A stretch of 64,000 nt of DNA. Origin: Davidsoniella eucalypti. Taxonomy: Eukaryota; Ascomycota; Sordariomycetes; Microascales; Ceratocystidaceae. Shown piece after piece: positions 43,369 through 55,919 of this stretch. Made by a program: the position numbers and the translations under genes. The stretch's first letter is position 1. Every line of letters begins with the position of its first letter. The notes beneath the pieces were generated by a model. It ran no database searches. It worked only from the letters and a program-made list of their open reading frames with translations, and was not told the DNA's origin. The DNA is taken from assembly GCA_004009845.1 (NCBI GenBank), contig RMBW01000066.1, positions 123,855 through 187,854 of the forward strand, in the 5' to 3' direction.

Positions 43369-43706
43369 ACAAAAATTCATGCCCAGTTTCCCGACTAAAG
43401 CAACGTCCGAGTTAGATGGACATGAATGAGGGTTTAACCCATAAAGACAAAGATGTACTAACATGGTACTGATATGGTATACACCATGTACGGATATTGC
43501 ATAGCGGGGCAATTTTTTTTTGATTTAAATGATTTCTGCGAACATTTTCACAGCCTTACCTCAGCTATACATTTAACGATTATTATTATCTTGATTCAAC
43601 TTCAACGATCGACACAGCAAGCTATTATACCACCAGTTGCTAATATCCACGCCTATTCTCATTCGTATAACTCAGTCTATCAGGATCACCACTCTCTCGA
43701 CCCAAC
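43369..43706. other. Tandem spacer ureD to RPC4
   Basis: 338 bp between two plus-strand genes, holding the ureD 3' end and the RPC4 promoter/leader. A T8 run at 43513-43520 and TATTATTATC near 43580; no clear TATA. Confidence 0.5.
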
Positions 43707-45376
43707 ATGGAGCGCGGATCAGCTCCAGGCGCTCGTAGAGGCAGAGGCGGCCGCGGCAGAGGTGCTTCACTGACTGCTCGACTAGTAGCCTCAGAATCGA
43801 CGGGAGCTAGTTCCTCGACCCCCATAGAAGTCTCGAGCCAATCCAGTACTCCCATGCCCTTTATCAAATCCGAACCCGGCACCGCGACGCCCATTTCCCG
43901 CGGCGCATGGGGAGGTCGATTCAAGCCCAAGAATGCGCGCCGCAGCGAAGCTGAAAGAGCAGCGATCGCCGAACAGGAAGCACAGAAACAACGCGAGCGC
44001 GCTGCGGAGGAAGCCAAGGCTAGACCTAGAGGCCGTTTCCGGGGCGGTAGAAGCCGCGGCAATGCTATGGGACAGAGAGGGCGTGGTAGCAACTCCACAG
44101 GCATGTTTGCGCAAAGAAGCGGTATGTATAAGTCTTCATCTATACGCTCATGAGTTGGCCATTGTTGACTAATTCTGATACTATTATAGGCACGGACGGG
44201 CGTGGACGTGGTGGCCGTACCAGCTCCGATCCTCGAACCTCTAGAGAGAGCACCAATAGCCGATTCGAAAACTACGAGCCAAGAATCAATGCCGATAAGC
44301 TCGGCAAGCCCCCTGGCGCCGACGATTCCGATGACGAGAACAACTTTGATTTCTACAATGATGAGGGCAAGCTTCCTGGTCTAGCTCCTATGGGCATCTA
44401 CCGTACCAAACCCAAGAAGGAAGTCGTCAAGGTCGCAACGGCCGCTGAGATGGAAGCAGAGGACAAAGCAGGTGATTCCTCCAGCGATAACGAAGACATC
44501 GACTTCCAGACAGCAATTTCCAAGTCCAAGGCTATCGGACCCGAAGGTTCCTTGCCCAATCTCGAAGGCAAAGAAATCAAGTTTGACAGTGGCCGTAAGA
44601 ACGCTGTTGACGATGATGACGATGACGATGACGGCATGTTTGTGGAATACGAAATATCGACCGAGAAGGAGACGCCCGAGAGCAAGGTCAAGCCTCCCAC
44701 AAATCCCGAAAGTGAGCAGATCGAATCGGATCTTCGACTCATGCATAATGAGTTTGCACACATCAAGATCCATGACAACGTCGAACCGCAAGAAGGCGAA
44801 ACCGAGCAACAAACCCAAGAAAGGATCATAGAAGAAGGTATCGCACGAGAAGGCCGTGTATACCTCTTCCAATTCCCTTCTATAATGCCACCATTACGTC
44901 CCGTCTCCAGACCTCAGCCCAAATCTGACTCTAACGATTCATTTGCCCTTGACCCATCTACCACCGCTGGTGGCACAACCGGAATCAACGACATCAGCCC
45001 CAACGACGAAGGCGAAGACGAAGATGATTTCTCAGACATAGAAGCTACCACCAAACCCACAGATAACCAGAGCGGATTCGTCGGTCAAATGGTGGTACGT
45101 AAATCTGGCCGCGTCGAAATCAACTGGGGTGGCATCACATACGAAATGCGTCCAGCCTTGAAGCGGGACTTCGTCACGTCCGCTGTCTTGGTTGAATATT
45201 CGGATGAACGACGACCCGGCGATTCTTCTAGTCGTGCAAACGAAGAATCTCAGCAAAATGATGGACGTGCTGTCGGCTTAGGAAAAGTCATGGGCCAGTT
45301 CATCCTGGCCCCAAAGTATGAAGACACTTCGGAATGGGTCATTAGCGCCGAGGATCTGGAAGCTCCTGTTCAATGA
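43707..45376 (+). CDS. RNA polymerase III subunit RPC4 (Rpc53/POLR3D)
   Basis: Exons 43707-44121 and 44190-45376 give 533 residues (GTATGT donor, TATAG acceptor, joining RSG to TDGRGRGG). The first 160 residues are Gly/Arg-rich (GARRGRGGRGRG), with GAWGGRFKPKNARRSE marking the start of the RPC4 family. The middle is acidic (AVDDDDDDDDGMF). The C-terminal domain, which dimerises with Rpc37/RPC5, is conserved: GREGRVYLFQFPS-like, MVVRKSGRVEINWGG and a closing MGQFILAPKYED. Known role: Rpc53-Rpc37 subcomplex of Pol III for initiation, termination and reinitiation on tRNA and 5S genes. Convergent with the rhodopsin-domain gene. Confidence 0.93.
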
Positions 45377-45777
45377 TTCTATCGACTTTTCGAAACTCTT
45401 AATGATATAGTTGTGTAAACGCAATCTTTCTTTATCTAGAGAATTAGGTCTTAAAAATGTATTTATATCGGTTGTGTTGAAAGCATAGTTTGGCGTTTAA
45501 TGGGTATACAAAAAATAGAATTTGCATATGCTATTTGTGTAACATGTCATTTATCACTAACCATATCATGAATATAATGGATTCTTATGTATGTTAATTG
45601 GCTGTGTATTAATCATAGCTTTTTTTTAAAAAAAATTATAATCATAATTCTACGGTACTTGTGTTATGCAACTTCAACTTTATTATCAGATTTGTCCCAT
45701 TGATCTAATTAACTACATTGTCCCCTGTCATCATAATGCGTTGTCAGATCCAACAAACATTCCTTTTATGTACGTGC
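45377..45777. other. Convergent spacer
   Basis: Holds the 3' ends of RPC4 and the rhodopsin-domain gene. T8A8 at 45620-45635 is a perfect palindrome that looks like a bidirectional A/T-rich 3'-end region. No gene. Confidence 0.5.
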
Positions 45778-47467
45778 CTATCGAGAGTCCGGTGTATGTG
45801 ATCCGAGAGGACCATGACTATTTTGCGGATGAACACTCGACTCTATAAGCGAGCTGTCATTTTCAGTGGTCGTTTTGATGATCCATGGCTCTGAATCTTG
45901 GGTTCGAGACATCGTATGTAGAGATTCTGAGCTACGTTTAGTGTGCCTTTGACTATGACTTGATACCAAAGGGCGAGTTGGAGATGTCGACTGAGTCGGG
46001 GATACTTGGAGCTCTCGCTCAATATTTGCTGGCTGTGATTGAATCTCGATGTGTGTGGTGTGGATGATTTGATTTGGTGAGATCGATTCATTGATGTTAT
46101 GCTTCCGGGCTGGGATTGCCTGGTCATCGCCGATAATTGCAGTAGGCTTCAGACTTCTGATAGCTAGATCAGTGTCAGAGGAAGAAGGAGACCGGTTGCC
46201 TGTAGCTCCGACGACAGTTGTAGTCGTTGCTGTGTTCTTATCACCTAGCTCAAGGTCTCTCCCAATTTCACTGTAATGGTTAGTTCCACTTTGTCCTGAC
46301 CGAGCAGCTCTACCGCCAACGGCATAACTAGCACCCTCTGTGGATTCAAAACCTCTAACACGGAATTGTCTTAGCAGGGGCCGAATTGTTGAAAGACAGG
46401 ATGCTACAGTCGCGACAGCAGGCTCAACCATAGTCCATATCAAGGCATCGGTCGAAGAGTCTATCAGGATATATTAGATTTAGTCTGGATGAGGGATATT
46501 GTGTATACTTACAAAGAATATCGGTATGATCGTTGATTGTGACAAGGTACTTGAACCTAATCAACGTAGCAATAGAGGCACTGTGTCCGAGACGTTAGTA
46601 ACTGTGATACAGGTGTTGGTCAAAGAATAGTATCACTTACAAAACACCTAGCCCAAGAATGACAATAACTGTAATCTTGGTTTGCTTTGTCATTTTGACT
46701 CCCCAAAGCATAGGGATTGGAAGAATGGCCTTCAAGCTTCATGTTAGCGGGGTAATGAGCTCACGGTTAGCATACCACAGTATATATTGCTTACATAGAG
46801 CCAATCAGTGACAATAGTCATGACACTAACTGAGTAGGCAGCAGCGAGAATTTGGCCTGTAGAAACACATTTGCGATCCAAAATGGTGATATCCCATTGG
46901 CCTTGAATGGGATCACATTGTAGTATATTCCAGACCAAAATCACCACACTCCAGATCAATACGAACACAAGACTACCCCATATGACATAGGTATAGCGCT
47001 TATGCATGGCAAGTCTTAGTAGAAAGATGCCAATGCTAAACTTTAAGAGCATCATATTAAGAACATATGCTTCTGTTACCAGAGCTTGGTACTAAATAGA
47101 CAAGACAGAATATTAACACGGAGTTGATTCTTGCGGTGCCAAAATCATGGGACTGTACCTTAAGAGCGTTTGTCATATCGTCGATGTCGAGAACCGCATT
47201 GTGCCTTCCTAGCCCAAAGTGCACTCCGAGGAATATGAAGGTACATGTAACAGTATAGACTGCTTGAGCAGATACCATGAACCAATCATCGAGAAGGAAG
47301 TTTCGAGTGAGGAACACTCGCACGTAGGTCCTCAAAAAGATAGAGATCCACGACAAGACAAGAAAAGCGACGGTGATGCCCACTAGAGGTGCGCCGTTGT
47401 ATTCTGCGGCGAGCAAAGCATATTCCTCGGGAGTAATGGCGGTAGAATCCGCGTCCGTGGATGACAT
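45778..47467 (-). CDS. Fungal rhodopsin-domain integral membrane protein (7-TM)
   Basis: Five exons (minus): 47467-47159, 47091-46795, 46729-46641, 46580-46513 and 46460-45778, giving 481 residues. Introns are 56-67 nt, mostly with GTAAGT/C donors. Seven hydrophobic segments appear in order: VGITVAFLVLSWISIFL; FMVSAQAVYTVTCTFIFLG; MMLLKFSIGIFLLRL; VIWGSLVFVLIWSVVILVW; ILAAAYSVSVMTIVTDWLY; ITVIVILGLGVFASIATL; MVEPAVATVASCLSTIR. Family marks include LRTYVRVFLTRNFLLDDWF, CDPIQGQWD and the final W-x-x-VEP, typical of the large Pth11-like rhodopsin-domain family of Pezizomycotina. No CFEM domain precedes it. The C-terminal ~190 residues are a Ser/Thr-rich cytoplasmic tail. Ligand and function unknown; no retinal-binding Lys is recognised. 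Confidence 0.9.
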
Positions 47468-49918
47468 GATTACTAGAGTAAGCGAGATACAAATGCAGCT
47501 CTATGCTTTTGGAGGAGGGAAAGAGGTTATATTTTGTGCGTCGTGCTCTATATTATATCTGTGAGAGCTTGGGTAGCCTAGGCGGTAGTAGGCGAGCTAA
47601 AATATGAGACATAGCGTCAGTTTATAAGTAAATGGTAAGTGCCGTTGTAACAAAGAAATCCTCTTGGTAGAAATGACTTCTACTCGCCGTTGGGAAGCGA
47701 GCCATGTATCCTTTGAGAGATATGAAGGGGTATATCTGCTAGCTCTGTTTAACCATCACAAGTAGTTGTCACGAATATCAAGACGCTTTCGGGATCTCAT
47801 TTCCAATGCGCAATAGGAAAGCTTCAGATACGAGAAATACCATGCAGACAAGCGTTATCGGGAGACAATACTAGAATAGTTGACAATAGCGTGTGAGGGA
47901 AACAGAGCGGAGTGCGAGGCATGTGCATGGATAGCTAGCTTACAACTGTATCGGGTACTGCGGATTCGGCTTCGATATTCTGCATATGATGGACTGAGAC
48001 AATGAACATGAACGGGCAATACACGAATCAAGTTCGCGATGATAGAATTGGCACTAAGCTGTTGTGAAGTAAACCGTAGGGCAACAGACAGACAGAACTG
48101 TTGATGGGAAAGCGGGAAGTAGAAGGATAAAAAGAAGAGGCAGTTGGTTGTCTTGGGAAATAATGCAACAATGAACGAGGAAAAAAAAAGCAGGAATAAC
48201 GACAAGTTGGGAAAGCACGCAAAGTTTTTGGTTCTTTCCCAAAAAGCAAAAACGCAAACGCAGAGAACATATTGATGCAATATACAATGCAATATATAAT
48301 GAAATAAAGCAGGTCTCCAAGCTCCAAGGAAGGGGCGCGGCGCACCAAAGGCAACCACCCGTTTGAAAGCGATGGGGCCAGTGTTTACAAAGGTTTACTT
48401 TTTCTGTGTTTGCAACCCGAAAAAGGAATTAATATTGATATTTGCAGCCTCGCGGTGTCTTTGTGTAAGAACGCGATCGGAATAGCTTCACGGTAGGTTA
48501 TAGATGCCGTTATGCCATCACGTATTGGTCTCGTTTGCCGTCCAAAGAGATCCAGTCGCTGTGATGGTGTAGACTTGTGTTCTATTCTAAGCCCGTCCCA
48601 TAGATGGGTGGGCATGCCACGGCTGGCACATCCAGTCCAGTCTGTCAGCTAGATAGACGACTTGGATGGCACTAAAAATGGGATTGTGCACACTAGTAAT
48701 TTACACAAAGAAACATGGCACTGAGGCGAGATGATCAGGCGTGGATAGATACAGGAGGGCATGTGCCGAAAACGACATGTGTTGGTGGGAGCATAAGCAT
48801 CAGGCATGAGAAGGCCAAATCACGGCTTTGTTTGTACTCGGTTAAATATGGATGGATCTCTGTCAAACGGCGCACAGGAACAGTGGTTCCCATGGCATAA
48901 AGCGTCCGATTCCCCAAATCGACACTGTCGGGCTGCCAGACATAGCTGGCTTTGGTCTAGGGCGGACGGCGATGTATACGTGGTTTCCCACAGTCGTTTC
49001 CCTTCTATGGACGTCTCAGACCGGAAAGAAGAAAAGAAGGAGAGCTGCGGACGGTTAAGCCGGTGCGTTGCACATGGTTTTGGTGTAGCGCGGCCATTGT
49101 CGACTATCATGGCTTGACTCCATAGGCTCAAACCACAGTGTCCGTGTGAAACTCTGTCACATACCCATATACAACTTATATGATCGGCTGTTTGGCTGGC
49201 CCAAGAAGGCTAGTCGTGTTCTCTCTAAAGACCTTGGTTGCAATGTCAAAAACGACACTAAAACAGACCAATCCCTTAGCCCAAATTTCATTCAGGTTCT
49301 TTGTTCGACAAAAATCACAGCTATACTGCTTTTGAGTTAGTGCTTTTGAAGTCTGCGTAAAGTGATCCATGAGCTTATCACGATTGGCATTTTTCGTACA
49401 TTTCTTTTACGGCCGCATTCTTTAATGGCAGCTATCAAAGACCTGTCGAAGAATGATGTCTACTTGATAGTATAGATGTTCGGTGAAAGACAAGTCCGCT
49501 TTCTAGGATAAGTAGGCTAACACAAGTCTTCTCAGCTTCGAGTATGGTTAGTTGTACATCCAGCAACGCCAAAGAATTCTGGCTTGTATCTCACTGGTAA
49601 GGCAGAGCTATTTACAGTTGTATATTTATAATGAATTAGTCTAAAAATTAGTGTGAGTGATATGAAAGTATTACAAAAAATCAAAATGCAGGTCTGATGC
49701 CACGATCGATGAGCATGTCTGCTAATGGAACACCAAGATGGATTGTATCAAGTCCAACTACAGGTGTTCCTAACCGCCGAACAAGATATGAAACGTGTAA
49801 ATCTATAGAACAACATATAAACTTTTGAGCCGCCAATAGATCTATGCACTACAACGACAAAGAGTCAATGCTTTAGATCTACAGAAAATAGGCATCATGA
49901 AGAAGCTAATTTGGTACA
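47468..49918. other. Gene-free spacer
   Basis: Promoter and leader of the rhodopsin-domain gene at the left end, 3' region of the MFS gene at the right. Overlapping frames of about 100 codons on both strands at 47855-48360 and 48806-49131 have no motif, signal or splice partner. No supported gene. Confidence 0.55.
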
Positions 49919-51336
49919 TTAAACCTTGTACTTGAGGACTGGGCCTGTCTTGCAACAGCGAGCAGCGATGATAAAGCCAACAGCTATCAAAAAGCACGTG
50001 CCAGCCCATACTTGAGCACCCCAGTACTTACCACCCATAGTATCGATGATAGCACCAGATACCGGAGTTCCAGTAAGACCGGCAACACCAACAATGGCGT
50101 AGACCATGCCGACACGAGTGCCCATCTTTTGCGGATCACTAGTGAGCGACGCGATGGCACCGATATACATGCCCTGAGAGGCGCCCATAGCAATGCCGAA
50201 GAAGGCACTGAAGACATACATGCCCGTCTCAGTCTTAACGCCAAGCCAGATATACGCCATCAGAGTCAGGTAGCTAATCATGACACAAAACGTGTTGAGC
50301 GGTCCCAGCCAGTGATCTGCGATGAAGCCTGACATAGGCCGGCTGGGGATGGTGAAGGCCTGAGCAATCATGAGAATCGAAGTTGCCTGGTCTGAAGACA
50401 TGCCAATCACCTTGTTAGCATAGCCGGTAATCTGTATATTACATGTTAGTCATACGTGATCGCTATAATGCAAAGGACAGGATTACCCACGAAGAAGAAG
50501 TTGAAGAACATCGCCCAGAAGAGGAAGAAGACACCGCAAGAGAATAAAGTGTAAGAAGACTCCTTGAAGGCACTCCATTCGACAAGAGGTCCCGACTTGC
50601 GGGGGGCAAGACGGGGGCGAATAAGAATCGCCGCAGTGCCGGAGCAGATAAGAGCAACAAATGCTGTACACCGCACTGCCCAGGCAAAGCCAATGTGAGG
50701 CATACTATACTGAAGGATAGCAGGGTACGTCAGACTACCAACACCAGTTCCCATAGCAGAAAGAGAGAGTGCCAGGGACCGGCGCTTCTTGAAGTACGAG
50801 GTCACGACAGTCATACCCGGCATGAACATGATACCAAGGCCTAGGCCAGTGCAGAAGCCCTGAGCCAGCAAAATCTGCCAATACTGAGTGGCGATACTAG
50901 TCATGAAAGTACCGAGGACGGTCAGTACAGAACCACAGATGACAGCCTCGCGATAGTATCCAGCATCGCATAGACGCCCCGACACCACACAGACTATGAA
51001 TGCCAGGAAGGTCTGTATAGAGCCAATCCACGACACCTGAGATTCGGGTAGGTTGAGAGTTTTGACGTAATACAACTGATATGTACCGAACATGCCAGGG
51101 AAACCCCAGGAGAGAGAGTTGATGAGGAGACTGGCAAAGACCTGAAGCCACGCTCTTGTGCCGCCCTCTGGGTATTCCAATTCGTCGACGAATTCGGGAA
51201 TCTTATCTTTGTGTTCTTTCTGTGTAGTCAATACTTCTAGTAGCTTGGGTGGCTCCTCGGTCTGGGGTGACGGCGGAACAAGCGTTGGGCATGCGGTATC
51301 GACATCGAACCGATCGTGATCGTTGTGGAATGCCAT
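49919..51336 (-). CDS. MFS transporter, monocarboxylate-permease-like
   Basis: Exons (minus) 51336-50491 and 50431-49919 give 452 residues with about 12 hydrophobic segments. The cytoplasmic N terminus ends in EYPEGGTRAWLQVF, typical of fungal MCT-like permeases (SLC16-related), followed by LLINSLSWGFPGMFGTYQLY. Segments 4-6 include GLGLGIMFMPGMTVV and FKKRRSLALSLSAMGTGVG (the loop 2-3/signature region of this family). The second half carries GYANKVIG and IAMGASQGMYIGAIASL. Likely imports a small carboxylate or related solute across the plasma membrane; substrate not deducible. The intron (59 nt) uses a GTGGGT donor: the nearby GTAATC donor leads to an early stop, so GTGGGT is chosen. Confidence 0.9.
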
Positions 51337-51523
51337 ATCTTATAGACAGTGCCCTATGACTAAGAGCAAGTAGTTATGTTTTCGATATTTCTATGGTATG
51401 CAGTCAATACTGCTGTCTTTTGATTTCTGCAAGTTCGGCGTTGGACGCTCGATAGGCTGCGCAGTCACAATCTGAAGTAACACAAAGTCGCGCGATAGTA
51501 AGTGTAAGTCAGAGACGGCCACT

Positions 51524-51553
51524 AGCAATAGCAGTAGCAGTAGCAGTAGCAAT
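51524..51553. repeat. AGCAGT-type repeat
   Basis: AGCAAT, then three AGCAGT units, then AGCAAT. Lies about 190 bp upstream of the MFS start, within its probable promoter or leader. Confidence 0.8.
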
Positions 51554-54500
51554 ATATCAACAGCGAAGGTTTTTTGGTACAGCACATAAAAAGACAGGAC
51601 TAGTTCGACGGCGGATTTCACTGGAAAGTTGATTGGAACTGAATAATAGTATGTATCAAGATGTATCGGACACGCCGTAACCAGACTCACACTCAACAGC
51701 GAAAATAGAGGAACGGTATATGTATAGAACACTCAGGGAGTTGGTGGCAAGATATAGTGTATAGAGGGTGATATAGACAATAACGAATAACGTCAACAAG
51801 TTGTTGGATTAGATAACGATCGTATAGAGAGGAAGATAACAAGTAGCGTAGATTGCACTCTAAGATGGCATGGATATCAGGGCAGATAACTGGGAAAAGA
51901 AAGATGGATATTACAAGACCAGATTATCAAGATACTTGGGGATAGGCAACTTTAAAAAGAAATGTCGTAGAAAAAAAAACTAGCTAGCTAGCAGCTCTTA
52001 AACAGCTCATAACGCGAACTAGGCATAGAGTAATAAAAAAAATACTTTGTACCGTAACCTAGACTTCTCTCTGGTCAACGGTGCTATTCAGCGGTGACGG
52101 GGCCCATAAAATGTAAATGAATGTCCGAGAAAAGAATAGAAAAAAAAAAGCTTCTACTAATATACTACTAATCTACTAATACAAGCATTGCATGGGTCAA
52201 CCGAGCCGCTAGGCCGTGATTCTAGAAGCACGAATAATTACCAGATAGGATGGGATGAGCTCCTACAGCACACGTTTCTACCATAGCGAAAGGGCGTAAA
52301 CAGAGACCGGTAACTCATCCGCCCCTAGCTTAGCTTACCAAAAAAATGGGTGAAATATAGTGCCAAGTTGGTATGTGGTTATTGTATTCGGTTCCACGAT
52401 GTCAACCCGCTGTTTATTGACGATGTTGCTGTCAAATACAGCATGTAATGTAATGCCAAGTATATGTACATGCATATGTAGCTACATGGAGGCTACCCGA
52501 AGTTGCGGTGATGGGATGGCTCTTGATGGCTTGTTAGCATTTTCTGATATTGTCTGGCGTGTGCGTTTTGTTTTGTTTTTTTTTAGCCTGTAAAATGAAC
52601 CATCAAAGCTTCAACCTATCGGTCCATTTGGAACGAGTCACTTGCTGACTCGGAGGGCGAAGAGCGCAACGCTCAGTCTCGATGAAGCTGATCAAGTCGG
52701 AAGCATTGTAATATTACAACAGTCTAATATGTAATCTTATCAAACGTGACTGGTGCGGTTGGCTTCTTCACTAGTTGTAGTTGTAAAACGTAATACATGG
52801 AATGTTAATAGAGACTCCTATAGAACAGCAACTCGAAGCCGAAAACAGAGAGGCAGGATTTTTGGAGGCCAAAGGCTCGCCCATGCCGTGCTAATGATAG
52901 GCCGATATGGTATATTGTACACACAGCTTTGCAATATCTAGGGCCATGTCATCATGACAGCCGTCGTTCTGTAAGCACTGTAACGAGTTTTTATCTGTGC
53001 AGATATGAGTATCAGCGGAAAATATCGACGACTGCCCGTGACCCTCCCACCAGGTTCTGGACCTCGCATCGGATTGCTCGTGACTACCCCGACTTCAAGG
53101 CCGGGCAGCCGTGAGATATTACACATCATTTTGTCTTTTTCGTTCCGTCTGTTTTCCCAAACAAGCTGGAAAGGGCGCGGTTTGGTCAGTATTGCAGCTG
53201 GAGCTCAAAACGATAGTACGTACATGGTAATAAAAAGACAAAGTGCTGTTGTGCCATCTGACAGTCCGAAAGGCTGCCTTGTGCTGATAGCAGAACTGCT
53301 GACAAGTCTCATCAGAGCCAAGAAAGGCAGCATTGCGGACTCAATGCCGGGACCAACAAAAACAACAATCCAGTAGCTGCAGTGAGTCGGTAAGTCGGAG
53401 ATCCACCTTTTTTCTTCTTTGCCAACATCGCTTCCGGTTGTTGGTGGCCTAAAAGGACGCTTCGGCACGAAAATCCGCAGGCGAAACTTGGACCCGGATC
53501 GGCGTTGTCTTATTGGGTGGATTGTCGTACACACACTTTCACCAATTTTAAATGTACAGGTACCAATCACCCGAATCCTTTCTTGTTTTTTTCGCCGGAG
53601 CTTCCATTTTGAACCTTGTTGTATCACTATCATGTAGTTTGCAGTTCTTCAGGTCACCAGACTTTCCCAAGCATATGTGACTTGTTATCTCAGTAGAAGA
53701 ATAGAACGATAAAAACCCTTGTTCTACGCTCAGATAGATGGCCTCAAGTTTAACCCACGCATGCCCAAAAAAAAAAAGATTTAAAATTTAATTAATAGTA
53801 CCGCTCACCGCTGTAAGAAATAAAGTGCACCTTTTTGTCCAATGTGGCATATGCTCCGATTACGGCGCCACATCAAAGTCACCTGTGCTTCAATTGGACA
53901 GACTAATCTTCCTCTTTTCTTGATACATAGCACAAGCATGCGAAAGTACAATAACATTTCGAAGTCCTTCCTCTTTATTTCCTTTTCTCGACATCCCCCG
54001 GTCGTGCAGATTCATAAGAAGTTGAATTTATCCAGTCATTCCCGGCTTGTTCCCGTGCCTAGCGTATACTGGAGTCATAACAAAGCAAAAAATCGCGATG
54101 AATAGAGTCAGCAAGAAACTAGCCTGCACGCACCATTCCGTGTTCAGAGGAAGAAGGATATATCCACCAAATCTAGCTTGCATGTTGACTACAATAGGAA
54201 TGTCTTGCCTTTATCAGTAGCTCCTACTAGTCTTTGTTTGCACTCAAATCTAGAACACGGCCTAATTCCAAGTCACCTGGTGCAATTCTCGTCGTGCTAG
54301 TCAGAAGTGTTCGTGAGTCTCATTTGTATACATATGTACTAGTCAATCAAGACCAACAACGCCCTTTTCACCAGGAATAAATATAGCCTTCTTTGGAGAC
54401 CGATTCTAAATAAAAATGTCAGTTATTAACCTCAATCTCTCATATACATACATACAACTAGTCGTAGCTATGGCAGCTTAGTTTCAGCTCTATTGATAAC

Positions 54501-55042
54501 TCAGCAAAAAAAGCAAAGAAAAATTGAAACAAAACATCAACATTTTGTACGTAGCTTCAAGGTTTTGCCAACTTCTTGTTTGAAGACTATGACTAGATGT
54601 CATAAAGCGTAAGGGTTAACATGAAAACCCGGCTTCATACGCCCCTTATGTGGCTTACTCCACGAAAATCCAGCCACAGTAAAGAAAGGGTACAAATCCA
54701 CGTGATATGACTCGCGGGGCTTTTTTACACCAGAAAAAAAAAATATGACGTACTATAGACCCACATTTCATTCATGCCCCTCCTTTTATTTTTTGTCCAC
54801 AAATAATCAAGCCATACCGCCAAAAAATAATTTACGCTTGTAATGTAAACAATGGGAAGCTTCCCTTAGTTGGGTAAGCCTTCTTTCGGACATACAATAT
54901 GTGGCGTCCCGCTCGGAGCGGAAGCTCCCCGCTTTTTTATGAGCCGCAATTGACGACACTCCGAGCTTTTTTCTGCTATAAAACCAAAAAAGGGAATTAC
55001 ATATATGACATCCAGACGATATTGGCATTTACAAATAGATAC

Positions 55043-55062
55043 ATATATATATATATATATAT
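55043..55062. repeat. (AT)10 microsatellite
   Basis: Ten uninterrupted AT units in gene-free sequence. Confidence 0.9.
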
Positions 55063-55919
55063 AACATACAAATATCCAATATATTTTAATAGTATTTGAA
55101 TGATTGATCATTGATTAACTCATAATAAAGCAAAAAGCTTTTGGCCCACTGAGAAGAGGACTTTTTTTGCTGCCTGCCGGTGTGCCTTTTTTATAATTCC
55201 ATCACCAAGTTATCCAAAACCCACACTTCAATTGACCAACCGACCCTGATATTCCCGGAACTCAAAGTAAAAAAAAAAAAGAGTATTTTGAAGACAAAAA
55301 AAAAGTATCAAATAGGAAAACCGCAAAAGAAAACACCAGATAATATACCATTCGCTGACATCAGCGCAAAAAAAAAGGAAATAAAAAAAGGAGACGTAAA
55401 GATGAACATAAAGAAAGTCGTATCTTGTTCAAAATGTGAACAGTGATTTATGAAAAAAAAAAAAAAGAGAAAAAAAGATATGAAGAGAGGTAAAAGGGGA
55501 AAAAGAGAGGTAACTTTAAAAATAAAAAGGCGTATGGTAAGATGGGTAAAACGGAAAATAGGAAATAAGAGAAGTAAAAAAAAAAAGGCCCGTATTGATA
55601 CGTGAGGAGGGGAGGGGATGGCGGCGACAAAAAGCTAACGCCCGAAGAAAAAAAGAAGAGATCATGAATGAAGCTATTCAATCAATCCTAGAATAAAGAC
55701 ATTCCAAGTGTATGATTGAAAAATAAATCAAGAAAACGAAGAAAAAACTTGAAATATATGACTAGAATATTCTCCGGACATGATATAGAGAAATCAACAC
55801 TTTCGACTTTGTATTATACAAGCTTTTTTTTTTGTGTGCAAGATTCCTTCTTGGGATTACTGTTATAAATAGCCAGAGAAGTGAATAATAGTTGAGACAT
55901 GAATAGAATGTGAAATTGT

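Larger units (their letters stand above)
51337..55919. other. Long gene-free spacer
   Basis: MFS promoter and leader at the left (with an AGCAGT repeat), 3' region of the regulator gene at the right (A-rich, 55260-55640). Between them are only short motif-less frames. An (AT)10 run lies at 55043-55062, and near 54911 there is a small perfect palindrome (CCGCTCGGAGCGG). Confidence 0.55.

Noticed and set aside
18687..46443. Idea of a functional genome-maintenance cluster (aprataxin, Pot1, Scc3, AT-hook)
   Set aside because: Genes are in mixed orientation, interspersed with unrelated housekeeping genes, and each is a standard single-copy family; nothing in the sequence shows co-regulation.
47855..48358. 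Overlapping Phe/Ser/Leu-rich minus-strand frames upstream of the rhodopsin-domain gene
   Set aside because: Three frames open at once over a pyrimidine-rich tract, which is a composition effect.
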